From positions 1 to 60,672 of the forward strand of contig CAJUHQ010000007.1 of NCBI GenBank assembly GCA_910586095.1: a stretch of DNA of 60,672 nucleotides. Direction: 5' to 3'. Source of the stretch: an uncultured Lachnospiraceae bacterium. Its GTDB lineage: Bacteria; Bacillota; Clostridia; Lachnospirales; Lachnospiraceae. Positions 26,747 through 36,230 of the stretch are shown piece by piece (positions within the stretch are counted from its first letter, which is position 1; each line of letters begins with the position of its first letter). Both the position numbers and the translations under genes were made by a program. The notes beneath the pieces are model-generated. The model worked only from the letters and a program-made list of their open reading frames with translations, did not search any database and had not been told where the DNA came from.

Positions 26747-27157
26747 TTACAGAGTCCCACCATTTCCCAAACATCCTTGTTTTTGTTCTCCACAATGATT
26801 TTGACAAGTGTGGTGGTTGTGTGTATGATGATCGCAATGCACATCTGAATCATAGCTCAATGTACCTGTAAGCAGCGCTCTCACTGCATCATCTGCATTT
26901 CCCGAAACACCGCCATAAAATTGAATATTTGCCTCCTTAAGTGCACGCTGTGCGCCGCCGCCAATGCCTCCACAAATAACGACATCTATATTATTATCAG
27001 CAAGAAATCCCGCTAAAGCTCCATGTCCGCTCTCACCTGTATCTATAACTTGTTCTTTTATAATTTTTTGATCTTCAATATCATAAACCTTAAATTGGGG
27101 GGTATGCCCAAAATGCTGAAATACTGTTTTGTCCTCATAAGTCACTGCAACTCTCAT
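26747..27157 (-). CDS. NifX/NafY-like Fe-Mo cofactor domain protein with His/Cys-rich tail
   Basis: About 136 residues; start MRVAVTYEDKTVFQHFGHT is the family's N-terminus, though the SD (AGGAG, 13 bases away) is distant. The fold is that of dinitrogenase Fe-Mo cofactor biosynthesis proteins: VFQHFGHTPQFKVYDIED, VVICGGIGGGAQRALKEA and GNADDAVRALLTG. The last 25 residues carry many His and Cys (CDHHTHNHHTC, then NHCGEQKQGC), probably binding metal. No nif gene is present. Such proteins are widespread in anaerobes and may carry iron-sulfur or molybdenum groups. It leads the operon of the FadR-type regulator, whose sugar-acid dehydratase target needs an Fe-S cluster; a link is possible but unproven. 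Confidence 0.82.
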   Translation of the reverse strand: MRVAVTYEDKTVFQHFGHTPQFKVYDIEDQKIIKEQVIDTGESGHGALAGFLADNNIDVVICGGIGGGAQRALKEANIQFYGGVSGNADDAVRALLTGTLSYDSDVHCDHHTHNHHTCQNHCGEQKQGCLGNGGTL

Positions 27158-27492
27158 CCTAATAACCACACTCCTCTCAACTCTCAACAATTTTCAAAAC
27201 CTTATATATTGTGTCTGACTCTATATCATAGCAGCATCTCTTCAAATATTGTATCTTACTCATTCCTATCTGTCAATGCTGCATAACCATTGCATTTTCA
27301 ATTGCCTTTCACCATCTGTCATGTTAAAATAATGACAGTTCTCTTCAATTTACAAAATGTACTCTCAGCGTCTTTACCTATCAAAATTCTTTGAAACTCA
27401 AACACAAAAATCTTTGAAAATACATTTACAAGACATGTAGATATATATGTGGTACAGCGTTGATCCTTTTATTTAGATAGAGAGGTGTTTAC
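27158..27492. other. Divergent intergenic region upstream of glycerate kinase
   Basis: About 335 A+T-rich bases between divergent genes. A hairpin CTGTCAT/ATGACAG lies at about 27314-27337. Promoters for both directions must be here, but I see no clear consensus pair. No ORF with an SD apart from the flanking genes. Confidence 0.5.
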
Positions 27493-28650
27493 GTGAACAT
27501 TGTTATTGCAACCGATTCTTTTAAGGGAAGTCTAAGCTCTATGGAAGCTGGAACAGCTATTGCAGAAGGTATTCGCCGCACGGATGCTCACTGTCATATA
27601 CAAATCTGTCCTTTGGCCGATGGCGGTGAAGGAACTGTCGATGCACTTGTTCAAAATCTAAACGGTTCCTTGCAGTACACTACTGTAACTGGACCGTTAG
27701 GCCATCCTGTTAACTGTGTCTATGGCATCGTTGAAAAATCCAAAACAGCTATCATTGAAATGTCAGCCGCTGCTGGTATCACATTGCTCTCCAAAAAGGA
27801 TCGAAATCCACTCCACACCACCACTTATGGCGTCGGTGAACTTATCAATGACGCCATCCAAAAAGGTTGTCGGCATTTTATTGTCGGTATTGGTGGGAGT
27901 GCCACAAATGATGGTGGGATTGGTATGTTGCAGGCATTGGGCTATGGACTCTTAGATCAGCAGGGAAAACAAGTTCCTTTTGGAGCTAAAGGACTAGAAT
28001 TGATCGCGGCTATCACAGACGCCCATGTACCTACAGTACTGAAAGAATGTACTTTTCGAATCGCCTGTGATGTCACCACTATCCTGTGTGGACAAAACGG
28101 ATGCAGTGCTGTCTTTGGTCCACAAAAGGGCGCAACCGCTGCTATGATTGCACAGATGGACAAAGGGCTATCCCACTATGCTGCATTAGCTAGCCAAAAC
28201 TATCCTAAAGCCAATCCCTGTCAGGCAGGAACTGGTGCCGCGGGAGGACTCGGATTTTCATTCTTAACTTTTACAAATGCTGTCCTAGAATCTGGTGTCC
28301 AAATTGTTATGCAGGAAACAAAGTTAGAAAAATATATTGAAAAGGCAGATCTTGTAATCACTGGAGAAGGACTTCTAGACGCACAAACTTCTTTAGGAAA
28401 AGTTCCTATTGGTGTAGCCAAACTCGCCAAAAAATACAAGCTTCCTGTCATTGCATTTGCAGGTGGTGTCACTAACGATGCTATTGACTGTACTCGCAAT
28501 GGGATTGATGCCTTTTTTCCTATTTTGCGAAATATTATCTCTTTAGAGGATGCCATGAATCCACAAATTGCTAAAGCTAATCTTTCTGATACAGCAGAAC
28601 AGGTGTTTCGTTTGTTGTTGGCACTCCACCCAACCAATCATTCACATTAG
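27493..28650 (+). CDS. glxK: Glycerate kinase, GlxK/GarK type
   Basis: A 385-residue type I glycerate kinase that phosphorylates D-glycerate to a phosphoglycerate and feeds glycolysis. The start, NIVIATDSFKGSLSSMEAG, is diagnostic; then PLADGGEGTVDAL, GGSATNDGGIGMLQALG, AGTGAAGGLGFSFL and DLVITGEGLLDAQTSLGKVP. Start is GTG with AGAGAGG upstream. Full length. It faces away from the NifX-like/FadR-type genes and may be in the same regulon; with the permease it could serve glycerate use. It converges on the DUF4132 operon at a shared palindrome. Confidence 0.95.
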   Translation: MNIVIATDSFKGSLSSMEAGTAIAEGIRRTDAHCHIQICPLADGGEGTVDALVQNLNGSLQYTTVTGPLGHPVNCVYGIVEKSKTAIIEMSAAAGITLLSKKDRNPLHTTTYGVGELINDAIQKGCRHFIVGIGGSATNDGGIGMLQALGYGLLDQQGKQVPFGAKGLELIAAITDAHVPTVLKECTFRIACDVTTILCGQNGCSAVFGPQKGATAAMIAQMDKGLSHYAALASQNYPKANPCQAGTGAAGGLGFSFLTFTNAVLESGVQIVMQETKLEKYIEKADLVITGEGLLDAQTSLGKVPIGVAKLAKKYKLPVIAFAGGVTNDAIDCTRNGIDAFFPILRNIISLEDAMNPQIAKANLSDTAEQVFRLLLALHPTNHSH

Positions 28651-28691
28651 ATCAATTTATTGGGATAATGTGGTGCAGATTTTGACCGAAT

Positions 28692-28727
28692 GACCATAAA
28701 AAGTAGATTAATCTACTTTTTATGGTC
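28692..28727. terminator. 36-bp perfect palindrome, bidirectional terminator
   Basis: GACCATAAAAAGTAGATT is followed directly by its exact reverse complement, giving 18-bp perfect arms with A/T-rich flanks on both sides. It lies between convergent glycerate kinase and the long minus-strand operon, six bases beyond the last operon stop, so it can end transcription from either side. Confidence 0.85.
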
Positions 28728-28733
28728 TTGAAA

Positions 28734-29096
28734 TTATGATAGTTGCTTTGCAATCTCCTCTATTCTCTGATCTTGGCTATAGTATGCTGCTGCCCTATCA
28801 TATTCTATTTGTTGTCTACACACATACAGATATTGATTGAGTAAAGCAAACATCAATACTGTTCCTTCTTCTTTTTGTTCAAATTGATGACGCCGTGGCG
28901 CAATGCTTTGGTAAAGTTTTTCTAACAACTCTGACAAATAGTCCATCCCATACTGTTGCACCAATTGAACAAGATTGTGCAGTTGTTTCAATGTATCCTC
29001 CTGCACTGTGTCAAAACCACTCTGGCAAATATCCTCTAGCTGCTTGCATACCATGTCATATACTTTGTCTACTGCATCATACTGATCCATTCCCAT
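28734..29096 (-). CDS. Small helical protein closing the DUF4132 operon
   Basis: 120 residues with no recognised domain: MGMDQYDAVDKVYDMVCKQ, then a run of helical Leu/Gln-rich sequence (LKQLHNLVQLVQQYGMDYLS, ELLEKLYQS) and a C-terminal Tyr/Gln-rich helix. No signal peptide or membrane segment. It starts 39 bases after the last DUF4132 gene and ends just before the terminator palindrome, so it is the last cistron of the operon. The size and helical look fit an accessory or adaptor subunit, but that is a guess. Confidence 0.7.
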   Translation of the reverse strand: MGMDQYDAVDKVYDMVCKQLEDICQSGFDTVQEDTLKQLHNLVQLVQQYGMDYLSELLEKLYQSIAPRRHQFEQKEEGTVLMFALLNQYLYVCRQQIEYDRAAAYYSQDQRIEEIAKQLS

Positions 29097-29135
29097 CCTC
29101 CATTCTGCTGCCTCTTACCAAAATGCTTTCTTCTG

Positions 29136-32100
29136 CTATAACCGCTGCTTCCAATTGTTGTTATATCCCTGTTTCATTAGTGCAATCGTATCTAGCTGCA
29201 AAACTACTTCGCTAAAATACCGTGCGGGGACATCTTTCAAAAACAGGGAGTTCTTATCCTGTTTATTATAACAAAAATGATCGTCTTTTTCTACAGTGCC
29301 TAGTTTATAGAAGCGCACATAGTACATTGTCACATTTGTATCATCCCACCCCATATAACTACCTGAAAAATATAGATCTACACCAAGCCCCACATCCATA
29401 TCCTCTCTGAAATAGGTATCAAATCCTCCTCCATCCAAAATTGATCCGTATTCCCACCCAAACCGTTGCAGTTTATCAGTCAAAATTACTGCTGGAAGCT
29501 CAATCCCCCCAAAGCGCTCCAATCGCTTTGATTGTTTTTCTTCTTCTGTAACCACATAAATTTTGCGCTCAATCTGGTCAAATGGCTGCACAATCTCATA
29601 ATCTTTTAGTTGCTCCGTCCATGCTAATCGTTCTTCCTGTGACAGCTCTACAGGATGTACTAATCCAATTTGTGCATCCTGCTCAATACAATATTCTTCT
29701 TCCTCGATGGTATTGAAAGAGCCATCCTCCATATAGCGAAAGCTTTGTGTCAACTGTTCATTCTCGTAGATTCCCCAAATCAATCCGATTGCAAATTGAT
29801 GCATAATGGGATTTTGCACAAATAGTTCTTTCCATTGTACATCGCTCCACCTGCGTGCTGCTGCGAGAGCCTCCTCCAAACGTTCCCTCTGACTTGCCAC
29901 CACAGTCTTTACTTGTTGCTTCATTTCTTTGTATGCCTCATATGCTGCCTTTGCTTTTTGTGCATCATCCTGCTTCCCAGGTGCTGGCATACTCTTTCGC
30001 TTTTTGCCATCCTCGCCCAAAATTTCCAACTCAAACGATGATGTAAGCACCACAGTAAATTTTCTCTTGCCATAGTCAAACACACGCTCTCCATCTTTAG
30101 TAAAGTCAAGCGTAGGTACAATCTTATCTTCAAGCTGGGCGCGGCTTACTCCAAGTTGTTGTGCGGCAAGCTCTAACGCATTAGACGCAGCGGCCTTGAC
30201 TTGTTTAAACTTAAACTTTCGCGCAATACTATTGACAATCAAAAGAGCCTGTGGCTGCGGATTAAGTGCCAATGCCTGTACTGCCTCCGCTGCTATCTGG
30301 CGGCGCATATGCTTGGCCCACTCTTGAATATAGCGTTGCAACTTTTTGACTGTATTGAGATCGCCATGAATGGATGCTGCATACAACACCCATTTTCTCT
30401 TTGCCTCTGCTTCTGCTGCTATCCACTTATCAAACAGTTCATTGACATATACAGCAAGTTCTATCCTGTCTAGCTCCTTTGCTAGTAGAGCCGCCTTTTT
30501 GTTGATACCACACTGTGACATAGATGCATAACAAAGTAGAAGTGCCTGCAAGTACTCTTCTTGCGCAGGTGTTCCATCTGTAAAATGCACAGTAGAAAAT
30601 GGCGTCTCATAAGCCCATGCCACACTTTTCTTTGCATTTCCCTTAAGAAGCTGTTGTACAAGTACCTGCGCTGTCATGGACTTTTCTTCATCTCCCACTG
30701 TATCCTCTATGCCAAGAACCTCCATAATTTGTTCGTATACCTTTTTACTCTTTTCTTTCTCTAACGCCTCTTTGAGTAGTTCCTTATAATGGAGATCGGA
30801 CCAACTGCCTATAATACAAACAGCCATCTCACGTTCGGATGCTTTTGCAGAATGTAACAATTCGATAACATCTTTTGACCATCCTTCTTGTCCGCATGCT
30901 ATTTCTATTACCTTTTCGCGTATCACTTTGGAAGTATCCTTTGTATAGGACCAAATTTGTTCCTTATATGCCTCTATATCAATCTGGTAAATATTTAGTG
31001 CTAGCAAACGTCCTTGTACGCTCGCATTTGCAAATGCACAGATTGTCTCTTCCTTGTCATTCTTTAAATACTCTCCAAAAATCTCCTTTATTGCCTCGAC
31101 AAATCCTTTTTGTATTTCTTCATTATAATCCTTTAGATATTCCTTAAAGAGTGCAGCACTCTCAAATTGACATGCAATTGTCATATGTTCTTGTTTGCAG
31201 GAGTCAAATATCTTTTTAATATCTTCTTTTTTTCCACTTAAAAGCTGTGTTGAAAAAAAATAGGTGTCACACCGAAGCATCATATACGCTGTGCATCGTC
31301 TATAAAATTCTTCATCCTTATACATCTTATAAAAAGCCGCAATTCTCTCGTATTCTTGATAACTACAATGGCCCCGACCAATTTTGTCACTGATCGCGCA
31401 AAGGGCATCTATAGGCTCATCGCCTCTTAAATACGCTTTTGCATGGCGCCCTGCCGCAGACTTATCATGTACGACCATTGTAATCACTTTTTCCATTTCT
31501 GGTTTATTCTCTTGTTTTATGAGTGTTTCATATAAGGAAGCATCACTCTTTTCAAGAATAGCAAACATCGCTTTACTCCCCTTATAACTCACCCGTTTTA
31601 ATACTTCTAGATAGCAATCCTTATTTCGTATGAATTGTTCCTTTAATACCTCCATCCTCGCTTCACTTGCTGCCCATGCAATCAATTTCTCTGGCGGTAT
31701 GTTATAGATTATATCAAAATCTTTTGCGCAGTTTCTCATCTTGCCGCGCATATCCATCTCCCACAATATATGTAATGTTTCTGTAGGATTGGCCAAAAGG
31801 CACAATCGCACTACATTTTCTAAAATAGTAGAGCACACAGCATTGGCAAAAGCGCATCCAACCACCAAATAGCTTAGATAAGCATCCAGATGAATTTTGC
31901 CAGATAACTTTAGTGCAGACAAAGTGTTGGTTTTTATGGCATCTACAATTTGCGCTGCCTTCTCTTCTCTAACCGCCATGCAGAACAGTTGCTCTGTGTT
32001 ATGCAAAATAATCTCCTCATAGTCTTTTAAGAGCGCCTCGTCCTCTAGCTCCAAATCTATCTGCTCTTGCGGATACTTCATTAAAAAATAGGTGCAAAGC

Positions 32101-32606
32101 AAAATCAATCTTGCCTTTTGTGATTGATTTTTATGATACTCCAGTGCTTTTCTGATATGATGATAGTCCTTCTTGGCATATTGAATAAATTTATAAGGTT
32201 TAAAATCTTTTATATCCTGTCTCTCTGCGACACTTTCTGCTACAATCACACACAGCTTTGCAGGATCTACTCCAAATAAATCAGCCCTTTTTATTGTGCC
32301 TTCCACTCCATAGCTCCACGGAAACAATCTATATCCTGTAGCACCTCCCACAGCAAACAGGGCATGAAAAAAATGTGTTATCTCTTCACTCTTTTCTTCA
32401 GCTATCAGTGCATACATTGTATTAAGAATCTGTTCTCTCTGCCTAGTCACTTGGGACAAGTCTGTAAAAGGAATCTGTTCTAACTGTGTATCACTTATTC
32501 TTCCTTCTAAATATGCCTCGATCATTGTGTATTGTTCTGTACTCAAATCAATCTGCATAAAGCAATCCATTATTTTTTTAATATCTTGATTTTCTTCTTG
32601 TAGCAC
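29136..32606 (-). CDS. DUF4132 protein, copy A (last of four paralogues)
   Basis: 1156 residues, soluble. An N-terminal helical region (EENQDIKKIMDCFMQIDL) leads into a long HEAT-like helical array; a conserved block near residues 660-690 reads VAWAYETPFSTVHFTDGTP then EEYLQALLLCYASM; the DUF4132 block near 930-1120 has HQFAIGLIWGIY, QSFRYMEDGSF, IGLVHPVELS and DYEIVQPF; the end has VPARYFSEVVLQL. E. coli YehI (MolR-like) shares the C-terminal block. It starts with GTG one base after copy B's stop, and its SD (GGAGG) is inside copy B's last codons, so translation is probably coupled. N-terminal residues are nearly identical to copy B, indicating recent duplication. Function unknown. Confidence 0.88.
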   Translation of the reverse strand: MLQEENQDIKKIMDCFMQIDLSTEQYTMIEAYLEGRISDTQLEQIPFTDLSQVTRQREQILNTMYALIAEEKSEEITHFFHALFAVGGATGYRLFPWSYGVEGTIKRADLFGVDPAKLCVIVAESVAERQDIKDFKPYKFIQYAKKDYHHIRKALEYHKNQSQKARLILLCTYFLMKYPQEQIDLELEDEALLKDYEEIILHNTEQLFCMAVREEKAAQIVDAIKTNTLSALKLSGKIHLDAYLSYLVVGCAFANAVCSTILENVVRLCLLANPTETLHILWEMDMRGKMRNCAKDFDIIYNIPPEKLIAWAASEARMEVLKEQFIRNKDCYLEVLKRVSYKGSKAMFAILEKSDASLYETLIKQENKPEMEKVITMVVHDKSAAGRHAKAYLRGDEPIDALCAISDKIGRGHCSYQEYERIAAFYKMYKDEEFYRRCTAYMMLRCDTYFFSTQLLSGKKEDIKKIFDSCKQEHMTIACQFESAALFKEYLKDYNEEIQKGFVEAIKEIFGEYLKNDKEETICAFANASVQGRLLALNIYQIDIEAYKEQIWSYTKDTSKVIREKVIEIACGQEGWSKDVIELLHSAKASEREMAVCIIGSWSDLHYKELLKEALEKEKSKKVYEQIMEVLGIEDTVGDEEKSMTAQVLVQQLLKGNAKKSVAWAYETPFSTVHFTDGTPAQEEYLQALLLCYASMSQCGINKKAALLAKELDRIELAVYVNELFDKWIAAEAEAKRKWVLYAASIHGDLNTVKKLQRYIQEWAKHMRRQIAAEAVQALALNPQPQALLIVNSIARKFKFKQVKAAASNALELAAQQLGVSRAQLEDKIVPTLDFTKDGERVFDYGKRKFTVVLTSSFELEILGEDGKKRKSMPAPGKQDDAQKAKAAYEAYKEMKQQVKTVVASQRERLEEALAAARRWSDVQWKELFVQNPIMHQFAIGLIWGIYENEQLTQSFRYMEDGSFNTIEEEEYCIEQDAQIGLVHPVELSQEERLAWTEQLKDYEIVQPFDQIERKIYVVTEEEKQSKRLERFGGIELPAVILTDKLQRFGWEYGSILDGGGFDTYFREDMDVGLGVDLYFSGSYMGWDDTNVTMYYVRFYKLGTVEKDDHFCYNKQDKNSLFLKDVPARYFSEVVLQLDTIALMKQGYNNNWKQRL

Positions 32607-32607
32607 A

Positions 32608-35600
32608 CTAACTCCTCCTTTTCTTTTTCCACTCCTTGTCGCGCTCTTTACTTGCTTTCACGATCGTTTCTAACTGTAGCACAATCTCACTAAAATACCG
32701 CGCCGGAATCTCACCTAACATAAATGACCGTTTCTCATCCACCTCATCATAGCTGTAACTGCTGTGGTCAATCCAGCCTGCTTTATAAAACCAAACATCA
32801 TACAAGGTTACATCTTCTTTATCCCAGCCAACAAAACTTCCCGAAAATTTTAGTTCCACGCCAAGGCCCACACTTGCATCTTCCCTATAAAAACCATAGT
32901 ATCCGCCTGCATCTTGCACTGAACTGCGATACCATCCCATCTTTAGCATTTTTCCAGCTAAAGACAATGCATCGATCATATATCCTCCAAAACGCTCCAG
33001 CCTTTTTTGTTCCTTTTCTTCCTCTGTAACCAGATACACATTTCGTTGTAATTGAGAAAAAGGCTGCTTGATCTCATAATCCGTCAACTGCTCCATCCAA
33101 GCTTTCCTCTCATCACAAGACAATTCAAGCGGATGTACCAAACCAATCTGCGCATCCTGTGAAAGTATGTACTCCTCTTCATCCACAGTATTGAAAGACC
33201 CATCCTCCATATAACGAAAACTCTGTTTAAGTGTTTCTCCCTCGTAGATACCCCAAATCAATCCGATTGCAAATTGATGCATAATCGGATTTTTTACAAA
33301 AAGCTCTTGCCACTGCGTGCTAGTCCACTGGCGCGCTGTAGAAAGTGCGCTTTCTAAACGCTCTCTCTGGCTTGTGACAACTGTCTTTAACTGACGTTTC
33401 ATTTCCTTAAAAGCCTCATACGCCTTTGCTGCCATCTGCTCATCATCGCGCTTGCCTGGTGCTGGCATACTCTTTACTTTTTTGCCATCCTCTCCCAAAA
33501 TTTCTAGCTCTACTTCCGGCGTGATTGTAACAGTAAACTTTCGGCTGCCATAATCAAACACCCGTTTCATCTGCGCATCAAATCCAAGTGTGGGCACAAT
33601 CTTATCTTCAAGCTGTTCGCGCGTCAATCCCAATTGCTGTGCTGCAAAATTTAGTGCTTTTGACGCTGCCGCTTTTACCTGTTTAAACTTAAACTTTCGC
33701 GCTATAGAGTCCACGAGCAAGAGTGCCTGTGGCTGTGGACTGAGTGCCAGTGCCTGCACCGCTTCTGATGCAATCGCTCCTCGTGCAATTTTAGGCCACT
33801 CCTGAATATGATGATGTAGATTTTCGACTGCCTCCATACCACCATGTATGGCCACTGTATACAACACCCACTTTTTCTTTGCTTCCGCGCCTGCCTCTAT
33901 CCATTTATCCAACAATTCATTGACATAAGCAGCAAATTCTGTCTCATTCAAGTCCTCGGCCAACACAGAGGCAGCCTTACTAATACCACAAGGTGACATG
34001 GATGCATAATAAATCAAGATTGCTTGTAAGTACTCCTCCTGTGCCACTGTTCCATCCTTTTTATGTACCATACAAAATGGCGTCTCATAAGCCCATGCAA
34101 TTGTGCGTTTCTTGCCTCCTTTTTGTGCCTGCTGAACTAGATCCCCTTTGGCAAATGATGTGCTGTTTTCTTCCTTCATCTCAATCACATTCATCATCTG
34201 GGCCCTAATCTTTGCACTTTTTTCCTTTTCTAGTGCTTTTTTTATCCATTCCTTATATTCAGGCTTCTCCCACGTTTGCAGAACACGCACAGCCAACTCA
34301 CGCTCTGCGGCCTTGGATGAGCCTAATAACACCTCGATATCCTTCGCCCAGTTCTCATGCTCACATACAATTTCTACTACTTTTTCCCTAATTGTCTTTG
34401 CTGTGTCTTTTATATAGTATAAAATCTCGTCCTTGTAATAGTCTGCATCTGTCTGATATACGAGTAGTCCTAACTTTCGTCCCTCTACACTCGAAGAGGC
34501 AAATACTTTTGTCATATACTCCTTGTCTTGTTTTACATACTCTGCAAAAATATCCTTCATTACATTAAAGAATATTTCCCTACTCTTCTCAACATACAAA
34601 TATTCAATATTACGCAGCGCGCTATTCAATTGACATAGCCATGTCATATTTTCCTCTTGGCAACACTTGAAAATTCGCTCAATGCTTTCTTTCTCTTCGA
34701 TATCGTTGTGAAAAAGATCTGTTGTATATAACATTCCATAGCGAAAAAAGGAACTTGCATCTACAAAAAAGATATATGCTATACACCGCCTATAAAAATC
34801 GTCCTCCCCGTACATCTTCCCTATATTTCTTACAGCATTTACGGAATCTATCTGAGGACCATAATATATGTTCACTATTTTTTCCTCATTTTCACAAAGG
34901 ATATCAATCGGCCTTATTCCTCTTAAATATTCCTTACAAATCTCTGTAAATTCTCCTTTGGGTCGAAGCAAAAGAGAAATCACTCGCTCCTGTTCTATTT
35001 TCTGATTCCGACTTTTGACTGTTTCATACAAATCAGGGTCCTGTTCTTGGAGCACAGTCATCATAATTGTGCTTTTCTGATAGTCCACTTGCCTCAAAAC
35101 ATCCATAAAACGGTCTTTGTGTTTCTGGAACTGTGGTTCTAAAATATTTTTTATTTGTTTATCTGCTGCCCACGTGATTAACTTTGCTGGAGCAATATCA
35201 AAAATTTGCTCAAGCTCCCAGCCATGACGCGCCAATTCTCCGCGCGTATCTTTATCCCATATAATGTTTAATGTATAGTTAGTGTTTGCATAAAAATATA
35301 GTTGCATCACATCTTTGAGGACTTTAGAAAGCCTAAAGTTGACAAAAGTACTTTGAATGATCTGGCTAGTCTGGTTATTGTTCATCTGAACCTTACCTGA
35401 CAACAGACTGCTGTTGACATGTCCTTCCTGAAGCGACTGCATAATCATAGATGCCTTTTGTGCACTCAAACATCCTTTTAGCACATTATTCAATCCAAAC
35501 AGGCTAAGTTGCTCATAATCCCTTAAAAGTTCCTGATCCTCTTTCTCTACTTCTCCAGTCCAGTCATCTGGGTACTTCACAAGAAAATATCCTGCACACA

Positions 35601-36108
35601 ATACAAGACGATTGTAGGAATCTTCTTTGCGAAAATAGTCTATTGCCTTTCGTAATACCTGTGGGCTTCTTTTGGCACAAAAAAGCATGTCTTCCAGATT
35701 ATACGCATGTTTTACCACCAAAAATGTAAAGGTAGCGCACATCTTGACAGGATTATAAAAATCATTCTTCATCATAGTTACATTGGTACGATTAAGCCAG
35801 AATCGAAACATATCCCATGAACATAAATAATACCCTGTCCCATGTCCCACTGCAAATTGTGCATTAAAAAATTGGAGCATTGCATCTATTTTTTTATCAC
35901 TTACAAACTCCTCCATTGTATTGATAAACTGGTTTGCATCATGTCGTTTTATCTGTGACAAATCTGTAAATGCGATTTGGTCTAATTCCTCTTCGCTAAT
36001 CATACCTTCCAAATACTTCTCAATCGTTGTAAGCTGGTCAACGTTTAAGCCTATCCGCATAAAGCAATCCATTATTTTTTTGTTGTTCTGATTTTCTTCT
36101 TGTATCAT
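32608..36108 (-). CDS. DUF4132 protein, copy B
   Basis: 1166 residues with the same architecture as copy A: N-terminal EENQNNKKIMDCFMRIGLNV, helical repeats, TIAWAYETPFCMVHKKDGT with EEYLQAILIYYASMSPCG, the block KFKFKQVKAAASKALNFAAQ, then HQFAIGLIWGIYEGE, QSFRYMEDGSFNT, IGLVHPLELS, DYEIKQPF and IPARYFSEIVLQL. The C-terminal tail is basic (DKEWKKKRRS). No membrane segment. SD AAAGGGAG. It follows copy C after 122 bases, the longest gap between the four paralogues. Function unknown; the family is tied to MoxR/VWA operons. Confidence 0.88.
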   Translation of the reverse strand: MIQEENQNNKKIMDCFMRIGLNVDQLTTIEKYLEGMISEEELDQIAFTDLSQIKRHDANQFINTMEEFVSDKKIDAMLQFFNAQFAVGHGTGYYLCSWDMFRFWLNRTNVTMMKNDFYNPVKMCATFTFLVVKHAYNLEDMLFCAKRSPQVLRKAIDYFRKEDSYNRLVLCAGYFLVKYPDDWTGEVEKEDQELLRDYEQLSLFGLNNVLKGCLSAQKASMIMQSLQEGHVNSSLLSGKVQMNNNQTSQIIQSTFVNFRLSKVLKDVMQLYFYANTNYTLNIIWDKDTRGELARHGWELEQIFDIAPAKLITWAADKQIKNILEPQFQKHKDRFMDVLRQVDYQKSTIMMTVLQEQDPDLYETVKSRNQKIEQERVISLLLRPKGEFTEICKEYLRGIRPIDILCENEEKIVNIYYGPQIDSVNAVRNIGKMYGEDDFYRRCIAYIFFVDASSFFRYGMLYTTDLFHNDIEEKESIERIFKCCQEENMTWLCQLNSALRNIEYLYVEKSREIFFNVMKDIFAEYVKQDKEYMTKVFASSSVEGRKLGLLVYQTDADYYKDEILYYIKDTAKTIREKVVEIVCEHENWAKDIEVLLGSSKAAERELAVRVLQTWEKPEYKEWIKKALEKEKSAKIRAQMMNVIEMKEENSTSFAKGDLVQQAQKGGKKRTIAWAYETPFCMVHKKDGTVAQEEYLQAILIYYASMSPCGISKAASVLAEDLNETEFAAYVNELLDKWIEAGAEAKKKWVLYTVAIHGGMEAVENLHHHIQEWPKIARGAIASEAVQALALSPQPQALLLVDSIARKFKFKQVKAAASKALNFAAQQLGLTREQLEDKIVPTLGFDAQMKRVFDYGSRKFTVTITPEVELEILGEDGKKVKSMPAPGKRDDEQMAAKAYEAFKEMKRQLKTVVTSQRERLESALSTARQWTSTQWQELFVKNPIMHQFAIGLIWGIYEGETLKQSFRYMEDGSFNTVDEEEYILSQDAQIGLVHPLELSCDERKAWMEQLTDYEIKQPFSQLQRNVYLVTEEEKEQKRLERFGGYMIDALSLAGKMLKMGWYRSSVQDAGGYYGFYREDASVGLGVELKFSGSFVGWDKEDVTLYDVWFYKAGWIDHSSYSYDEVDEKRSFMLGEIPARYFSEIVLQLETIVKASKERDKEWKKKRRS

Positions 36109-36230
36109 TTGATTCTCCCTTTCTGTTCAAACCATATCCCACTTTTAACACTTCACTACTCTTCCATGCAAAGACAAATCGGCTTATTTATTTTTTATAA
36201 CAAGGATCTATCAATCTGAATGGATATTTC

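Noticed and set aside
26747..27157. Nitrogen fixation gene
   Set aside because: NifX-like domain only; no nifH, D, K, E, N or B in the window.
28692..28727. Palindrome as a recombination or dif-like site
   Set aside because: Position between convergent genes and A/T-rich flanks fit a bidirectional terminator; no recombinase nearby.
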